The notes under the pieces: model-generated | What the model saw: the letters and a program-made list of their open reading frames with translations, nothing else | Databases searched by the model: none | Told to the model about the DNA's origin: nothing | Part shown: positions 12,942-21,221 of the stretch, in pieces | How positions within the stretch are numbered: position 1 is the stretch's first letter | Layout of the letters: the number at the start of each line of letters is the position of its first letter | Translations under genes and position numbers: made by a program | Assembly (NCBI GenBank): GCA_023436805.1 | Contig: JAEZHT010000006.1 | Coordinates: forward strand, 1-21,359 | Source: Bacillota bacterium | GTDB taxonomy: Bacteria; Bacillota_I; Bacilli_A; Acholeplasmatales; UBA5453 | Length of the DNA: 21,359 nucleotides | Direction: 5' to 3'

Positions 12942-13522
12942 TAAATGAGTCCTTGTAAACCTAAGAATGCGAGTGACATCAAGCCGGCAACGACCAATGC
13001 GATTGGCATACCTTTGAATGCTTTAGGCACATTCGCTGAATCGAGTCTAATACGAATCGCAGAGAATGCGACAATCACCAAGGTGTAACCTAATACGGTA
13101 CCAAAGGTAATGGTCAAAGCATCTGCGAAGCCTTGAGCTTCAGTGATGTTGGTTTGTGCAACCCCAAGGACCGCACAGTTGGTGGTGATCAGTGGTAAGT
13201 AAACCCCTAAACCACGGTATAAGCTTTCGACATATTTCTTGAGTAACATTTCAACCAATTGAACCACGGCTGCGATGACTAAGATGAAGGCGATGGTATC
13301 TACATAGCCAACCCCAAGTGGGTCAAGAACGTAGAAATATAGTGGGTATGTGATGGCGGTGGAAATCATCATGACGAACATGACGGCCGCACTCATGCCC
13401 CAAACGTTGGACATTTTCTTAGAAACACCTAAGAAGGAACAGATGCCTAAGAACTTGATGACGATGATGTTGTTGATGAGCATGGAGCTAATCAGTGATA
13501 CGAAAAATACTTCTAATGTCAT
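12941..13522 (-). CDS. rnfA: Rnf ion-translocating complex subunit A
   Basis: 193 residues, six membrane helices. RnfA and RnfE are inverted paralogs that form the membrane core of the complex, couple electron flow to Na+ or H+ transport and hold an Fe-S centre between them. Both signature Cys are seen: LGICSFLGVSKK (Cys28) and TTNCAVLGVAQTN (Cys116). The start ATG overlaps the rnfE stop (ATGA), and the stop overlaps the next start (TAATG). Length is standard. NqrE is the only close alternative, and the surrounding rnfC and rnfB genes settle it as Rnf. Confidence 0.95.
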   Translation of the reverse strand: MTLEVFFVSLISSMLINNIIVIKFLGICSFLGVSKKMSNVWGMSAAVMFVMMISTAITYPLYFYVLDPLGVGYVDTIAFILVIAAVVQLVEMLLKKYVESLYRGLGVYLPLITTNCAVLGVAQTNITEAQGFADALTITFGTVLGYTLVIVAFSAIRIRLDSANVPKAFKGMPIALVVAGLMSLAFLGLQGLI

Positions 13523-14184
13523 TTCTTAGCCACCACTTTCTTTTTAGGTTTTGCGTTGCCAACGGCAGCGAACAAGCCAAGCAATAACCCGATGACTAGG
13601 AATGCCCCTGGTGGTGACACCAGTACGCCTAGACCGAAATTACTTGGGAAAATACGGATTGTTGTTTCAAACGGTAATGGTAATAATACACCAAGTGCTA
13701 AAGACCCTTTACCCAACACTTCACGGATGATACCGATGAGTGTAATGGATAAGGTAAACCCTGTAGCGGAACCAAGACCATCGATGAATGAGTTGAATAC
13801 ACCATTCTTGGATGCGAAGGACTCTGCTCTACCTAAGACGATACAGTTAACTGCGATCAATGGGATGAATACACCCAAGGATTCAGCCAATGCGCCAGCA
13901 AATGCATCAACGAACATCGATAAGATGGTAACGACGGTAGCGATGATGACGATGTAAGATGGGATACGTACATCGGTTGGAATGACATTGCGTAAAGCGG
14001 ATATGATGGCGTTGGTTACACCTAAAACCAAAATAACCATCAAGCCCATACCGAATGCGGATTCAAATGAATTGGTTACCGCGAGCGCTGGACACATACC
14101 GAGCATCATTTTAAATGTTGCGTTTTCTTTGATGACCCCGGTCATGAATATATCTTTTTTCTTTAATACGACTGCGTCACTCAT
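13519..14184 (-). CDS. rnfE: Rnf ion-translocating complex subunit E
   Basis: 221 residues, six membrane helices plus a Lys-rich tail (KPKKKVVAKK). Signature Cys: MMLGMCPALAVTNSFESA (Cys31) and LIAVNCIVLGRAESFA (Cys114), which pair with those of RnfA. The ALRNVIPTDVRIPSYIVIIA stretch is typical of RnfE. The ATG has a G-rich Shine-Dalgarno sequence (GGGGGTG) five bases upstream and overlaps the stop of the preceding rnfG copy by ATGA. Confidence 0.95.
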   Translation of the reverse strand: MSDAVVLKKKDIFMTGVIKENATFKMMLGMCPALAVTNSFESAFGMGLMVILVLGVTNAIISALRNVIPTDVRIPSYIVIIATVVTILSMFVDAFAGALAESLGVFIPLIAVNCIVLGRAESFASKNGVFNSFIDGLGSATGFTLSITLIGIIREVLGKGSLALGVLLPLPFETTIRIFPSNFGLGVLVSPPGAFLVIGLLLGLFAAVGNAKPKKKVVAKK

Positions 14185-15146
14185 GCGAGCACCCCCTGTA
14201 AGGCTTCTAAGAGCTCTAAGATATGACCTCTAGAGAATGAAGCACCAGATACGGTATCTACCGATTCGTAGTTGGATACTGCCACACCTTCAAGTGCTGT
14301 AAAGTATGTACTATGCAATCCGTAGAATGAATTGGTGTGGTCTGAAGCCAGTGTATAGATGCCTTCAATATTATTAGTAGTATCAACACCAACCAATAAT
14401 GTTAATGTCCAATTTTCATCTTCATGATGATCTACATTAGAACCCGTATTTCTAACGCTGCTCAATGTATAGGCATAACCAATGATGTTGTCTGAAGCAT
14501 CTTTGATGATTTCTTTCTTGGTGACTTTGTCTGTAGGTACGAAAGTACCATCTTCCGTTTTACTTGCATATGCACCGAAGATTTCAGCGTATGGGTCTAC
14601 CGGATTCGGTTCAACTGGGTTCGCACCAGTCAAATCTCTAGAAATCGCGGATAAAATGTTGTGTACGATTGGCATGGAGTAGGCGGATGCACCACCGACC
14701 AAATCGACAGATAAATAGTTTTCAATGATTGCACCTTGTAATCTGACCAAGTCTGGTTTTAAAGACCCGTCAACAAAGGATGCGGTGTGTTCGGAGTAAT
14801 CCACAATGATTTTTGCGATTTCACGGTTTGCTTTAACAAACACATGTAATCTGAGTTCATCTTCTGAACCACCATGACCTGGGATTTGTGTGGTGATGCC
14901 TGAACCCACATACAAATAGCCTAATACGGTATTGTCTTTCATCAACTTGATCTTTTCAGTGATGCTCGGTTGATTGATAGACACAGATTCAAACTTGTTT
15001 GCTGTTGGGAATACTTCTTGATAATAAGATAATGCTTGTTGATTGTCTTGATTGCTGATCAATGCGCCATAAGCGAATAAGAATACCACACCAAATAGGA
15101 GTGCACTTAAAGCGTTAATGATTAAGAGGCGATTTTCACGTGTCAT
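14181..15146 (-). CDS. rnfG: RnfG-like protein, second copy, two FMN-binding domains
   Basis: 321 residues from ATG 15146. A membrane anchor (residues 7-29) is followed by two FMN_bind domains, where a standard RnfG of about 200 residues has one. The flavinylation motif, normally D-x-x-[S/T]-G-A-T, reads DLVGGAS (148-154) in domain 1 and DTVSGAS (297-303) in domain 2, so Ser takes the acceptor place in both. The C-terminal half closely matches the upstream copy: DKVTKKEIIKDAS and GYAYTLSSV here against DKVTKREIIKDAS and GYAYTLTSV there. The start at 15146 comes one base after the upstream stop, with AGGGGG before it; an in-frame ATG at 15170 lies in the upstream gene. It should carry FMN on the outer face and pass electrons between RnfC/RnfD and the membrane core. 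Confidence 0.88.
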   Translation of the reverse strand: MTRENRLLIINALSALLFGVVFLFAYGALISNQDNQQALSYYQEVFPTANKFESVSINQPSITEKIKLMKDNTVLGYLYVGSGITTQIPGHGGSEDELRLHVFVKANREIAKIIVDYSEHTASFVDGSLKPDLVRLQGAIIENYLSVDLVGGASAYSMPIVHNILSAISRDLTGANPVEPNPVDPYAEIFGAYASKTEDGTFVPTDKVTKKEIIKDASDNIIGYAYTLSSVRNTGSNVDHHEDENWTLTLLVGVDTTNNIEGIYTLASDHTNSFYGLHSTYFTALEGVAVSNYESVDTVSGASFSRGHILELLEALQGVLA

Positions 15147-15147
15147 T

Positions 15148-16125
15148 TTACAATACCCCCTGTAATGCATTCAGTAATTCTTGAATGTGTGCCAAGGATG
15201 CGGATGCACCTGAAATGGTATCGACTGAACCATAAGTTGCGACAGATACGCCTTTTAAGGATTCAAAATAAGGTAAATGCATTTCAATGAAGTTTTTGGT
15301 ATGTTGGCTAGATAAAATTTCAATACCTAAGAATTCATCATCAGCATCTACACCTACCAATAAGGATAAGCTCCAGTCTTGGTCTTGGATGTATTCAGTT
15401 AAGTTGCTACCTGTACCTGTGTTTTTAACAGAGGTTAAGGTATATGCATAACCAATCACATTGTTCGATGCGTCTTTGATGATTTCACGTTTTGTTACTT
15501 TATCCGTAGCGGTGAAGGTAGCATCATTTTCTTTGGTTGCGTACGCACCGAAGATGTCTTGATACGGGTCTTCAACGACTGGTCCTGCATTTTTGAATTG
15601 ATTGATGGCATCTCTTAAGATGGTTCTCATGGTCGTTGAACCAAAGGATGAACCTGCAGCTGTGTCATACACGTTTGCACTTGAAGAGAATACGATCAAG
15701 TTGGTTAAATTGATGTCGTTAGCATTGAGGCCTTTATACACCAATGCGTTGGTTTCAATGGCTGGTTTCATGGAAGGGGTTTGATCTAGGTTCAAGAATT
15801 GAATCCCTGTGATTTCACCATTTTTCTTGATGCCTACCAATTGATCAATGACACCATATGAGTTGGTTAATCTACCTTTGTAGATGTATCCAACGGATTG
15901 GCCACCGTCTTTAACTTCTAGGACTTCATAGATGGCACCTTGTAGGGTAACTGTAACTTTATTGGCTTCATCGAGGCCTGGGAATAATGCACTGTAAGCT
16001 TTAAGTTCTGCTTTTCTTTCATTTTCTGCAATGATTGGCGCTGTGATTTGATTGGATAATCCAATGAGTATACCACACGCAATCCCGATTAAGGTTAGCA
16101 CTAATGCGGTTTTAAATATTTTCAT
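15148..16125 (-). CDS. rnfG: RnfG-like protein, first copy, two FMN-binding domains
   Basis: 325 residues: an N-terminal membrane helix (about 7-25) with the ILIGLSNQITAPIIAENERKA junction typical of RnfG, then two FMN_bind domains. The acceptor motifs read DTAAGSS (154-160) and DTISGAS (302-308), again with Ser in place of Thr. In domain 1 the Ala before it is also Ser, so this site is the least canonical. YGVIDQLVGIKKNGEITGIQFL is the classic first-domain strand pair. A good AGGAGG Shine-Dalgarno sequence precedes the ATG, which overlaps the rnfD stop (TAATG). Order within the operon and the RnfG-like anchor make this the original copy and the downstream gene the duplicate; that polarity is inference. 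Confidence 0.9.
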   Translation of the reverse strand: MKIFKTALVLTLIGIACGILIGLSNQITAPIIAENERKAELKAYSALFPGLDEANKVTVTLQGAIYEVLEVKDGGQSVGYIYKGRLTNSYGVIDQLVGIKKNGEITGIQFLNLDQTPSMKPAIETNALVYKGLNANDINLTNLIVFSSSANVYDTAAGSSFGSTTMRTILRDAINQFKNAGPVVEDPYQDIFGAYATKENDATFTATDKVTKREIIKDASNNVIGYAYTLTSVKNTGTGSNLTEYIQDQDWSLSLLVGVDADDEFLGIEILSSQHTKNFIEMHLPYFESLKGVSVATYGSVDTISGASASLAHIQELLNALQGVL

Positions 16126-17198
16126 TAGTTAAGCCCTCCTAATCCGACCAATACAATGAATCCAAGTAATGCCAATGAGACCACATAACCGATGATGAAC
16201 TTCACAGAGTATCTGTTTTTAGCCCACTTGTAATAATCGATGAGTGGTACAAAAATGTTGGCCAACAAAATAGCGAATACGACGCCTTCTGGGTAAGAAC
16301 CAAAGAGGCGGATGAAAGCGACAATTGAACCGACCAATAAACCATAGATCCAACGGCCAGGTTTGGTGATCGGTGAAGTGACAGGGTCAGTGACCATGTA
16401 AACTGCACCGAACAATAGACCACCGGCAAGAAGTTGGTATAGAACTGTATCGACAACTTTACCATCCACAGCAATGGCTGCAATCGCCATCATCACGCTG
16501 AAAGATAATAACATCGATAAGGTCACTCTAAAGTCTGCTGCACGTCTAGCGAATAAATAAACACCGCCAACGATGATGAGTAATGCAGAAATTTCCCCCA
16601 TAGAACCTGGGATGTTACCTAAGAATAAATCGAGGAATGTATAATTTTGAAGCACATTTGGAATATTCAATAAAGCATCTTTGATTGCGCTGAGTGGGGT
16701 CGCACCAACCACAGCATCTACGCCATTGTAAGCGAATTGGCTGGTGAAGGATAAACCGATGAACACTCTACCGGCAGCGGCTGGGTTAAATATGTTTGAT
16801 CCCAAACCACCAAAGGCTGCTTTAACGACCAAGATTCCGAACAATGCCCCTACCGCAACCACATATAAAGACAATGTGCTTGGCACAATCATCGCGTAAA
16901 TAACGGCTGATACGAGTGGTGCAGTGACGTTGTTGATGGTCAATGTTTTATAACGTACTTTGAATTTTTCTTTCCATTCTTTCACGGATGGGTGTGGTTT
17001 GGTACGATAGAATGTCGTGACCACTTCACCCAAGATGAAGATAACGGCTGATAATAAAATGCGGATTACGGCGTCCCAGCCAAAGCTATAGATTGCAAAT
17101 ACAACCACTGGGATTAAAGCGATGAGCACGTCCACCATCATGCGTTTCGTGCTGTTTTCCTTACGTACATAAGGTGCTGTTTGTTTAGCGTAGTTCAT
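16125..17198 (-). CDS. rnfD: Rnf ion-translocating complex subunit D
   Basis: 357 residues from ATG 17198, with about eight to ten membrane helices. RnfD, the NqrB counterpart, binds FMN covalently and belongs to the ion path. The motif GVDAVVGATPLSAIK keeps Thr167 as acceptor (D-x-x-x-G-A-T). FGGLGSNIFNPAAAGRVF and the MVTDPVTSPITKPGRW block are also hallmarks. I choose this ATG because AGGTGA lies five bases upstream. The longer frame begins with a GTG that abuts the rnfC stop and overlaps that Shine-Dalgarno sequence. The contrast between Thr here and Ser in all RnfG domains is notable. Confidence 0.94.
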   Translation of the reverse strand: MNYAKQTAPYVRKENSTKRMMVDVLIALIPVVVFAIYSFGWDAVIRILLSAVIFILGEVVTTFYRTKPHPSVKEWKEKFKVRYKTLTINNVTAPLVSAVIYAMIVPSTLSLYVVAVGALFGILVVKAAFGGLGSNIFNPAAAGRVFIGLSFTSQFAYNGVDAVVGATPLSAIKDALLNIPNVLQNYTFLDLFLGNIPGSMGEISALLIIVGGVYLFARRAADFRVTLSMLLSFSVMMAIAAIAVDGKVVDTVLYQLLAGGLLFGAVYMVTDPVTSPITKPGRWIYGLLVGSIVAFIRLFGSYPEGVVFAILLANIFVPLIDYYKWAKNRYSVKFIIGYVVSLALLGFIVLVGLGGLN

Positions 17199-17207
17199 TT
17201 GCTTCAC

Positions 17208-18509
17208 CTATTTTCTAATAAAGCGCTTCGCTTGTCTCATCGTTTCAGTTAAATGAATCTTCGATGGGCAAGTGAATGAACACAAACCACATTCGATACA
17301 TTTATTGACGTTGAGTACAGCCAATGCATCTTTATCTCTTTCTTTATAAGCATTCATGATTTGAACAGGTTGGATATCGACTGGGCATGAATACACACAG
17401 GATGCGCAGTGGATACAAGGTTCTGTTTTGATCGGTTCTTCATCGAGTACGATGAGTGAGGTCACAGTCTTCGTTACGATTAAATCATCGTTTTGAAGGT
17501 TGGTTCCCATCATTGGTCCACCGCAAATGACGACTTTATTCTTGTCATTTTCAGTGTATCCACCACACATTTCGATGAGGTCTCTCACTGGAGTACCGAT
17601 GCGTACTGCGAAGTTTCTTTGGGATTTGATACCATTACCAGAAACACTGACAAAACGTTCAGTGATTGGCATTCTGCGTTTAACCGCACGGTAGAAACCA
17701 TAAAGTGTCGCAACGTTGAATACGGTGACACCATATTCTGCAGGTAATTTACCTACTGGAACTTGGATGCCGGTTGCAGATTTAATGGTGTCGATTTCCC
17801 AACCTTGTGGGTAGTGGTTACCAACACGTTTGATTTCAATGTCAAACTCAGTAAAGCTGTGTCTTGCATTTTCGAGTACTTCATACAATTCAGGGTATTT
17901 CTTTTTCACTGCAACCACACCACGTTTAGCACCAGTCGCTCTCATCGCGTAAGTTAAACCTTCGATGATGCGGTGTGCTCTTTCTAAGATGAGTTTGTAG
18001 TCGGAGATTAAATGCGGTTCGCATTCTACCCCATTGGCTACAACGACATCGATTGGATGTTTGGTTTCAAGTTTGATGTAGGTTGGGAACCCTGACCCAC
18101 CTAAACCAGATAGTCCTGAGTCTTTGATGATTTGGATATAGTCTTCTTTGGTTAAAGCAGCAATCTCTTCATCAGTTCTAGAGACACAAGATTCGTGTAA
18201 TACATACTTCTTATCGTTTTTAACGATGAGGCAGTCGACAGTTTGACCTGACGAGTGCACTTTCTTTTCAAACCCTACCACATAACCGCTGACGGTTGAA
18301 TGGATTGGTTGATCGAAAAATCCACCGTGTCTTGTACCAATAAGTTCGCCTACTTTAACATATTGTCCATCGATAACACAAGATTCACCTGCTGGGCAGC
18401 GTAAATCTGTGGTCGGGAAATATAAGTATTCTGCTTCTAGGTAGTGATTGACTGGTTGGTTCTTTCTTTCTTTTTTCCCATCGGGAATGTGTCTTGTTTT
18501 CTCAATCAT
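17208..18509 (-). CDS. rnfC: Rnf electron transport complex subunit C
   Basis: 433 residues, a soluble peripheral subunit. It binds NADH and FMN: GLSGLGGSGFPTYIK near residues 132-146 and VVVANGVECEPHL are the nucleotide and flavin contacts shared with NuoF and NqrF-like folds. Two [4Fe-4S] clusters follow near the C-terminus: CIHCASCVYSCP (Cys365, 368, 371, 375) and CIECGLCSFTCP (Cys404, 407, 410, 414). Length is typical. The ATG has GGGGTGA as Shine-Dalgarno sequence and lies 16 bases after the glyA stop, so the complex may be co-transcribed with glyA. A TATAAT at 18525-18530 could be a weak separate -10. It is the first Rnf gene, as in the standard rnfCDGEAB order. Confidence 0.95.
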   Translation of the reverse strand: MIEKTRHIPDGKKERKNQPVNHYLEAEYLYFPTTDLRCPAGESCVIDGQYVKVGELIGTRHGGFFDQPIHSTVSGYVVGFEKKVHSSGQTVDCLIVKNDKKYVLHESCVSRTDEEIAALTKEDYIQIIKDSGLSGLGGSGFPTYIKLETKHPIDVVVANGVECEPHLISDYKLILERAHRIIEGLTYAMRATGAKRGVVAVKKKYPELYEVLENARHSFTEFDIEIKRVGNHYPQGWEIDTIKSATGIQVPVGKLPAEYGVTVFNVATLYGFYRAVKRRMPITERFVSVSGNGIKSQRNFAVRIGTPVRDLIEMCGGYTENDKNKVVICGGPMMGTNLQNDDLIVTKTVTSLIVLDEEPIKTEPCIHCASCVYSCPVDIQPVQIMNAYKERDKDALAVLNVNKCIECGLCSFTCPSKIHLTETMRQAKRFIRK

Positions 18510-18525
18510 TTACTTCACCCCTTCA

Positions 18526-19761
18526 TTATAATGACTGATAAATCGGAAACCGATTCATCAATGAAATGACTTTTTCTTTAACTTCGTTTAAAACGTTTGG
18601 ATCTTTGTAACCCCTCAATGCTTGATCCATGAAGATGGCTACTTGTTCGATGTCTGATTCTTTTAAACCACGCGTAGTCACAGCTGGTGTACCTAAACGG
18701 ATGCCTGAAGTGACCATTGGTTTTTCTGGGTCAAACGGAATGTTGTTTTTGTTGCAGGTAATATTCACAGAAGACAAGATGTCTGCCGCTTGTTTACCCG
18801 TCATGCCAATCGAAGCTTTTACATCAACAAGCATTAAGTGGTTATCTGTACCACCTGAAACAATCCGATAACCTAAACTTTGAAGTTTATTGGCTAAGGC
18901 TTGAGCGTTTTTCACCACTTGTTGTTGATACGTGATGAAACTTGGGTCTAATGCTTCATAGAATGCGGTTGCTTTTGCAGCAATCACATGCATCAGAGGT
19001 CCCCCTTGAATCCCCGGGAATACTTCTTTGTCAATTCTTTTGGCTAATTCCGAATCATTGGTTAAAATGATGCCGCCCCTTGGACCACGTAAGGTCTTGT
19101 GGGTGGTGGATGTCACAACATGTGCGTATGGCATTGGGTTTGGATGTACCCCTGCAGCGATTAAGCCAGCGATGTGTGCCATATCGACGAGTAGTTTCGC
19201 ACCTACAGCATCCGCAATTTCTCTAAACTTTTTGAAATCGATGATTCTTGGGTAAGCACTCGCACCTGCGATGATGAGTTGTGGCTGTTCTTTTTTCGCA
19301 ATCTCAAGGATGTTGTCATAATCGAGTGTTTCGGTCTCTTTATTGACACCATACGTCACCCCAACATAATCCATACCTGAGAAGGAGAGTTTGTATCCAT
19401 GGGTGAGGTGTCCCCCATCCGACAGACCCAAACCTAAGATTTTTTCACCAGGTTTGATTAAAGCCCTGGTCGCAGCCATGTTGGCTTGTGACCCGGAATG
19501 TGGTTGGACATTCGCGAAGTTGGCTTGAAACAGTTGTTTAACACGTTCAATCGCGAGTGTTTCCACCACATCGACGTGTTCACAGCCTGAATAATATCTT
19601 TTACCTGGGTACCCTTCCGCGTATTTATTGGTTAGGACTGACCCTTGTAATTGAAGAATCGCTTCGGAGACAAAGTTTTCTGAGGCGATGAGTTCAATGT
19701 GTTCTTCCTGTCTTTGTTGTTCAAGACGAATGGCTTCTAATACGGCTGTATCTTTTAGCAT
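18526..19761 (-). CDS. glyA: Serine hydroxymethyltransferase
   Basis: 411 residues, full length for the bacterial enzyme. Interconverts serine plus tetrahydrofolate with glycine plus methylene-THF, feeding thymidylate and purine synthesis. The PLP lysine is Lys222 in VVTSTTHKTLRGPRGG. Also present are ELIASENFVSE at the start, KYAEGYPGKRYYSGCE, the HSGSQAN loop and LLVDMAHIAGLIA with the Asp that binds the pyridine nitrogen. GAGAGGA lies five bases before the ATG. Its promoter (19786-19794) lies just after pyrR, and no terminator separates it from rnfC. Confidence 0.96.
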   Translation of the reverse strand: MLKDTAVLEAIRLEQQRQEEHIELIASENFVSEAILQLQGSVLTNKYAEGYPGKRYYSGCEHVDVVETLAIERVKQLFQANFANVQPHSGSQANMAATRALIKPGEKILGLGLSDGGHLTHGYKLSFSGMDYVGVTYGVNKETETLDYDNILEIAKKEQPQLIIAGASAYPRIIDFKKFREIADAVGAKLLVDMAHIAGLIAAGVHPNPMPYAHVVTSTTHKTLRGPRGGIILTNDSELAKRIDKEVFPGIQGGPLMHVIAAKATAFYEALDPSFITYQQQVVKNAQALANKLQSLGYRIVSGGTDNHLMLVDVKASIGMTGKQAADILSSVNITCNKNNIPFDPEKPMVTSGIRLGTPAVTTRGLKESDIEQVAIFMDQALRGYKDPNVLNEVKEKVISLMNRFPIYQSL

Positions 19762-19785
19762 AAGTTTCCTCTCATAAGCACGGTT

Positions 19786-19794
19786 ATTATATCA
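19786..19794 (-). promoter_or_regulatory. Extended -10 promoter of glyA (and perhaps rnf)
   Basis: TGATATAAT on the minus strand, about 25 bases upstream of the glyA start, a one-base variant of the recurrent TGTTATAAT. No clear terminator lies between pyrR and this site, so read-through from pyrR is also possible. Confidence 0.5.
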
Positions 19795-19816
19795 TAATAG
19801 GTGTTTTTTACTACCC

Positions 19817-20314
19817 CTATTTTTGTTTGATATATACTTTGAGTGCTTGTGTATCAAAGTAAATTTGTTCGTCTAAAGCGGTTGGCAAGTTTTTGCCAAC
19901 ATAATCGGCACGTATCGGCAATTCACGGTGTCCACGGTCAATCAAAACGGCCAGTTCAATTCGAGATGCCCTACCGATATCTAGTACAGCGTCTAATGCA
20001 GCACGGGCACTTCTACCTGTAAATAGTACATCGTCTACCAAGATGACTTCTTTCTTCTCAGCTTCGGCGTAAAGTCTGTCAGAAGCTTGTTTTTTGTCAT
20101 CGTCACGGTAAGCTGTAATGTCTATTTCATAAATTGGGATCGCTTTGCCTGTGAACTCTTGAATATACCCACCAATCAGTTTCGCAATCGGTGTGCCTTT
20201 GGTTTTAATACCCATCAATACGACATGGTCTAACGATGCATGACGTTCGATGATTTCATGAGAGATTCGTTTGAGTGTTTTTGAAACTTGAACCGAATCC
20301 ATTAATTCTTTCAC
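19817..20314 (-). CDS. pyrR: PyrR: pyrimidine operon attenuation protein / uracil phosphoribosyltransferase
   Basis: 165 residues. PyrR binds pyr mRNA leaders when UMP is high and has uracil phosphoribosyltransferase activity. The PRPP loop is VILVDDVLFTGRSARAALDA (90-109). MGIKTKGTPIA, EIDITAYRDD and AVLIDRGHRELPIRADYVGKNLPT are PyrR-specific, which excludes Upp and Hpt. The start is GTG 20314 (AAGGTGA four bases upstream), with ATG 20302 as the alternative. It is shorter than B. subtilis PyrR by about 15 residues, at the loop after the RDD motif. No pyr biosynthesis gene or visible PyrR-binding leader is nearby, so salvage may be its main job here; that is inference. Confidence 0.93.
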   Translation of the reverse strand: MKELMDSVQVSKTLKRISHEIIERHASLDHVVLMGIKTKGTPIAKLIGGYIQEFTGKAIPIYEIDITAYRDDDKKQASDRLYAEAEKKEVILVDDVLFTGRSARAALDAVLDIGRASRIELAVLIDRGHRELPIRADYVGKNLPTALDEQIYFDTQALKVYIKQK

Positions 20315-20330
20315 ATTATCACCTTGTAAT

Positions 20331-20336
20331 ATTATA
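20331..20336 (-). promoter_or_regulatory. Candidate -10 box of pyrR
   Basis: TATAAT on the minus strand about 17 bases before the pyrR GTG, leaving almost no leader. A TTGACA lies only nine bases upstream of it, too close to serve as its -35. The remainder of 20337-20456 holds no gene or structure I can support. Confidence 0.35.
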
Positions 20337-20456
20337 TATTAGGTCTGTCAAATAATCTACCTAAACCATAAGAATTTGGGAAAAAATGGTCGCTTTTTTA
20401 TAATGTTTCTTCTAAGGTGGTGCATTTTACTTTACAAAATCAATTCAATTTATCTC

Positions 20457-20485
20457 CAGAAAAAAACCCACCGATGGGTGGGTTT
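20457..20485 (-). terminator. Rho-independent terminator of ppa-yebC
   Basis: On the minus strand AAACCCACC pairs with GGTGGGTTT around CATC (20464-20485), nine perfect pairs, followed by a T run. It begins four bases after the yebC stop. Confidence 0.9.
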
Positions 20486-20489
20486 GATC

Positions 20490-21203
20490 TTATTCGCTTT
20501 GATTTACGTTATGATATACGTTTTGAACATCGTCGAGTTCGTTTAGCATATCCATCAGTCTTTGAAACTGTTCTTTTTCTTTTTCATCCACAAGTTCAGT
20601 TTGAGCCAGTGGCAACCATTTGATTTCGTCTTCTTCAAATTCAAGTTCAGGCAATGCATTTTTAAGTGCAATTCTGACTTCGCTAAAGGCAGTTGGATCT
20701 GCATATAACGTAATGTATTCTTCATCGATTTCGTAATTGGATACATCGACACCTGCATCGAGTAAAATCATTAAGATTTCATCTTCGGTGCCTTTAAATG
20801 TAAACACAGCTTTAGACTCAAACATATGTAGGACTGAACCCATTTTCCCGCCAGATTTATTAAAGCAGGTTTTCACTTCTGCCACGGTTCTATTGACGTT
20901 GTCTGTTAAACATTCAACCACTAGTTGTGAAGACCCTGGTCCAAAACCCTCATAGCGTGCAGCGATGTAGTTATCTTCAGACCCGCCTTTGGCTTTTTCA
21001 ATCGCTCTATGAATGACATCGGCAGAGACTTGATCTTTCTTCGCTCTTTCAATGACTCTTTTTAAAACTTGGTTCATTTCAGGGTCAGGTACACCTGCTT
21101 TGGCAGCCATATAAATTTCTCTACCATACTTCGCATATACCTTACTTCTCATCGCAGACGTTTTCGCCATCGATGCTTTTCTTACTTCAAATGCTCTTCC
21201 CAT
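20490..21203 (-). CDS. yebC: YebC/PmpR-family protein (YeeN type)
   Basis: 237 residues. The family was long called a transcriptional regulator; recent work links members to relief of ribosome stalling at proline runs, so the role here is not settled. The start MGRAFEVRKASMAKTSAMRSK with YAKYGREIYMAAKAG is the YeeN-type opening. Then come IERAKKDQVSADVIHRAIEKAKG and YEGFGPGSSQLVVECLTDNVNRT, the most conserved block, and NKSGGKMGSVLHMFE. A GAAGGGA Shine-Dalgarno sequence is present. It lies 18 bases after the pyrophosphatase gene in the same direction and is closed by a strong terminator. Confidence 0.95.
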   Translation of the reverse strand: MGRAFEVRKASMAKTSAMRSKVYAKYGREIYMAAKAGVPDPEMNQVLKRVIERAKKDQVSADVIHRAIEKAKGGSEDNYIAARYEGFGPGSSQLVVECLTDNVNRTVAEVKTCFNKSGGKMGSVLHMFESKAVFTFKGTEDEILMILLDAGVDVSNYEIDEEYITLYADPTAFSEVRIALKNALPELEFEEDEIKWLPLAQTELVDEKEKEQFQRLMDMLNELDDVQNVYHNVNQSE

Positions 21204-21221
21204 TGTATTAAATCCCTTCTA

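Noticed and set aside
13556..14233. Plus-strand reading frames opposite rnfE
   Set aside because: Rich in Pro, Thr, Asn and Met as expected for antisense of a membrane protein gene; no Shine-Dalgarno sequence or family match.
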